Positions 63,931-64,000 of a stretch of 64,000 nucleotides of DNA are shown in pieces. The stretch's first letter is position 1. The number at the start of each line of letters is the position of its first letter. The stretch is from Lichenicola cladoniae (GTDB lineage: Bacteria > Pseudomonadota > Alphaproteobacteria > Acetobacterales > Acetobacteraceae), in contig NZ_CP053708.1 of the NCBI RefSeq assembly GCF_013201075.1, positions 809,501-873,500 of the forward strand, written 5' to 3'. The position numbers were made by a program, and so were the translations under genes. The notes beneath the pieces were generated by a model, which saw nothing but the letters and a program-made list of their open reading frames with translations, was not told the DNA's origin and did no database searches.

Positions 63931-64000
63931 GGATTTCCACCTTTCATCGCGGCTAGTTTTAGCAAGGCTATGTTTTCCCGTCGGACTGGATTCGTCCCAT
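63931..64000. promoter_or_regulatory. Upstream region of the persulfide operon
   Basis: The last 70 bases include the ribosome site (AAAGGTGG on the minus strand) and AT-richer sequence with two copies of a TTAGCA/TAGC-like motif at 63952-63970, possibly part of an operator. The window ends before any upstream regulator gene. Confidence 0.35.

Overview
The window is GC-rich DNA with alphaproteobacterial gene content: an NrsF-type anti-sigma factor beside an ECF sigma factor, a DUF2161 nuclease-fold protein, an ScpA remnant, CcmI and DUF442/YeeE-YedE sulfur genes, and IS families common in Acetobacteraceae. An acetic-acid-bacterium-like or other Rhodospirillales host is my best inference. No rRNA or tRNA gene, CRISPR array or replication origin was recognised. 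The stretch looks like accessory or plasmid-like DNA: at least seventeen mobile-element pieces lie in it, from precise intact insertions to scraps of about 100 bases.

Layout. 1-3381 is a pile of insertion sequences: IS5 and IS3 scraps, the end of a Tn3-family transposon with a dead transposase, and an intact IS5 element inserted at 2388-3251. 3432-7480 holds a secreted beta-propeller phosphoesterase divergent from a response regulator whose sensor kinase was cut off after 30 codons by an IS. 7484-9770 is again IS debris. 10262-13432 encodes a complete self-sufficient P450-reductase fusion of the CYP102 (BM3) type. 13762-15949 is a YeiH-type exporter with a divergent LysR regulator and a LysR box between them. 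16000-18650 is scrambled: two serine-recombinase scraps, a CcmI C-terminus and a decayed repeat protein.

18579-26238 looks like an envelope and ion-homeostasis block: DUF4142 lipoprotein, CLC chloride transporter, DUF1328 mini-membrane protein, NhaP antiporter, CaxA-like exchanger, MscS channel and DUF2254 membrane protein. 27332-33198 carries a penicillin/AHL-acylase family enzyme, a frameshifted HU gene, IS5 debris and a Cache-PAS-GGDEF-EAL protein. 34186-36374 is a methionine-sulfoxide repair module (MsrB, ECF sigma factor, NrsF) whose neighbouring molybdoenzyme gene is decayed. 36977-38236 is a secreted beta-propeller protein. 38620-43139 holds an ScpA pseudogene, a possible ribbon-helix-helix protein and a DUF2161 gene split exactly by an intact IS21 element.

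43534-57106 is a chromosome-like metabolic and stress region. A LysR gene and a second NhaP-type antiporter are followed by a six-gene reactive-species operon (carboxymuconolactone decarboxylase family, DUF417/RclC, DUF302, tautomerase, defective alpha/beta hydrolase, EamA exporter), divergent from an RclR-like AraC regulator. Then come a DJ-1/PfpI protein, an SDR, an NmrA-type reductase with its divergent LysR, and a quinone-oxidoreductase-like enzyme. 57659-61511 contains three intact insertion sequences (IS30, IS630, IS5). 61683-63930 is a persulfide/thiosulfate operon (MBL dioxygenase, two YeeE/YedE proteins, DUF442 phosphatase-like protein).

The common theme is oxidative, electrophile and ion stress tolerance, assembled and partly broken by transposition. 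Family calls come from reading motifs by eye; no database search was run.
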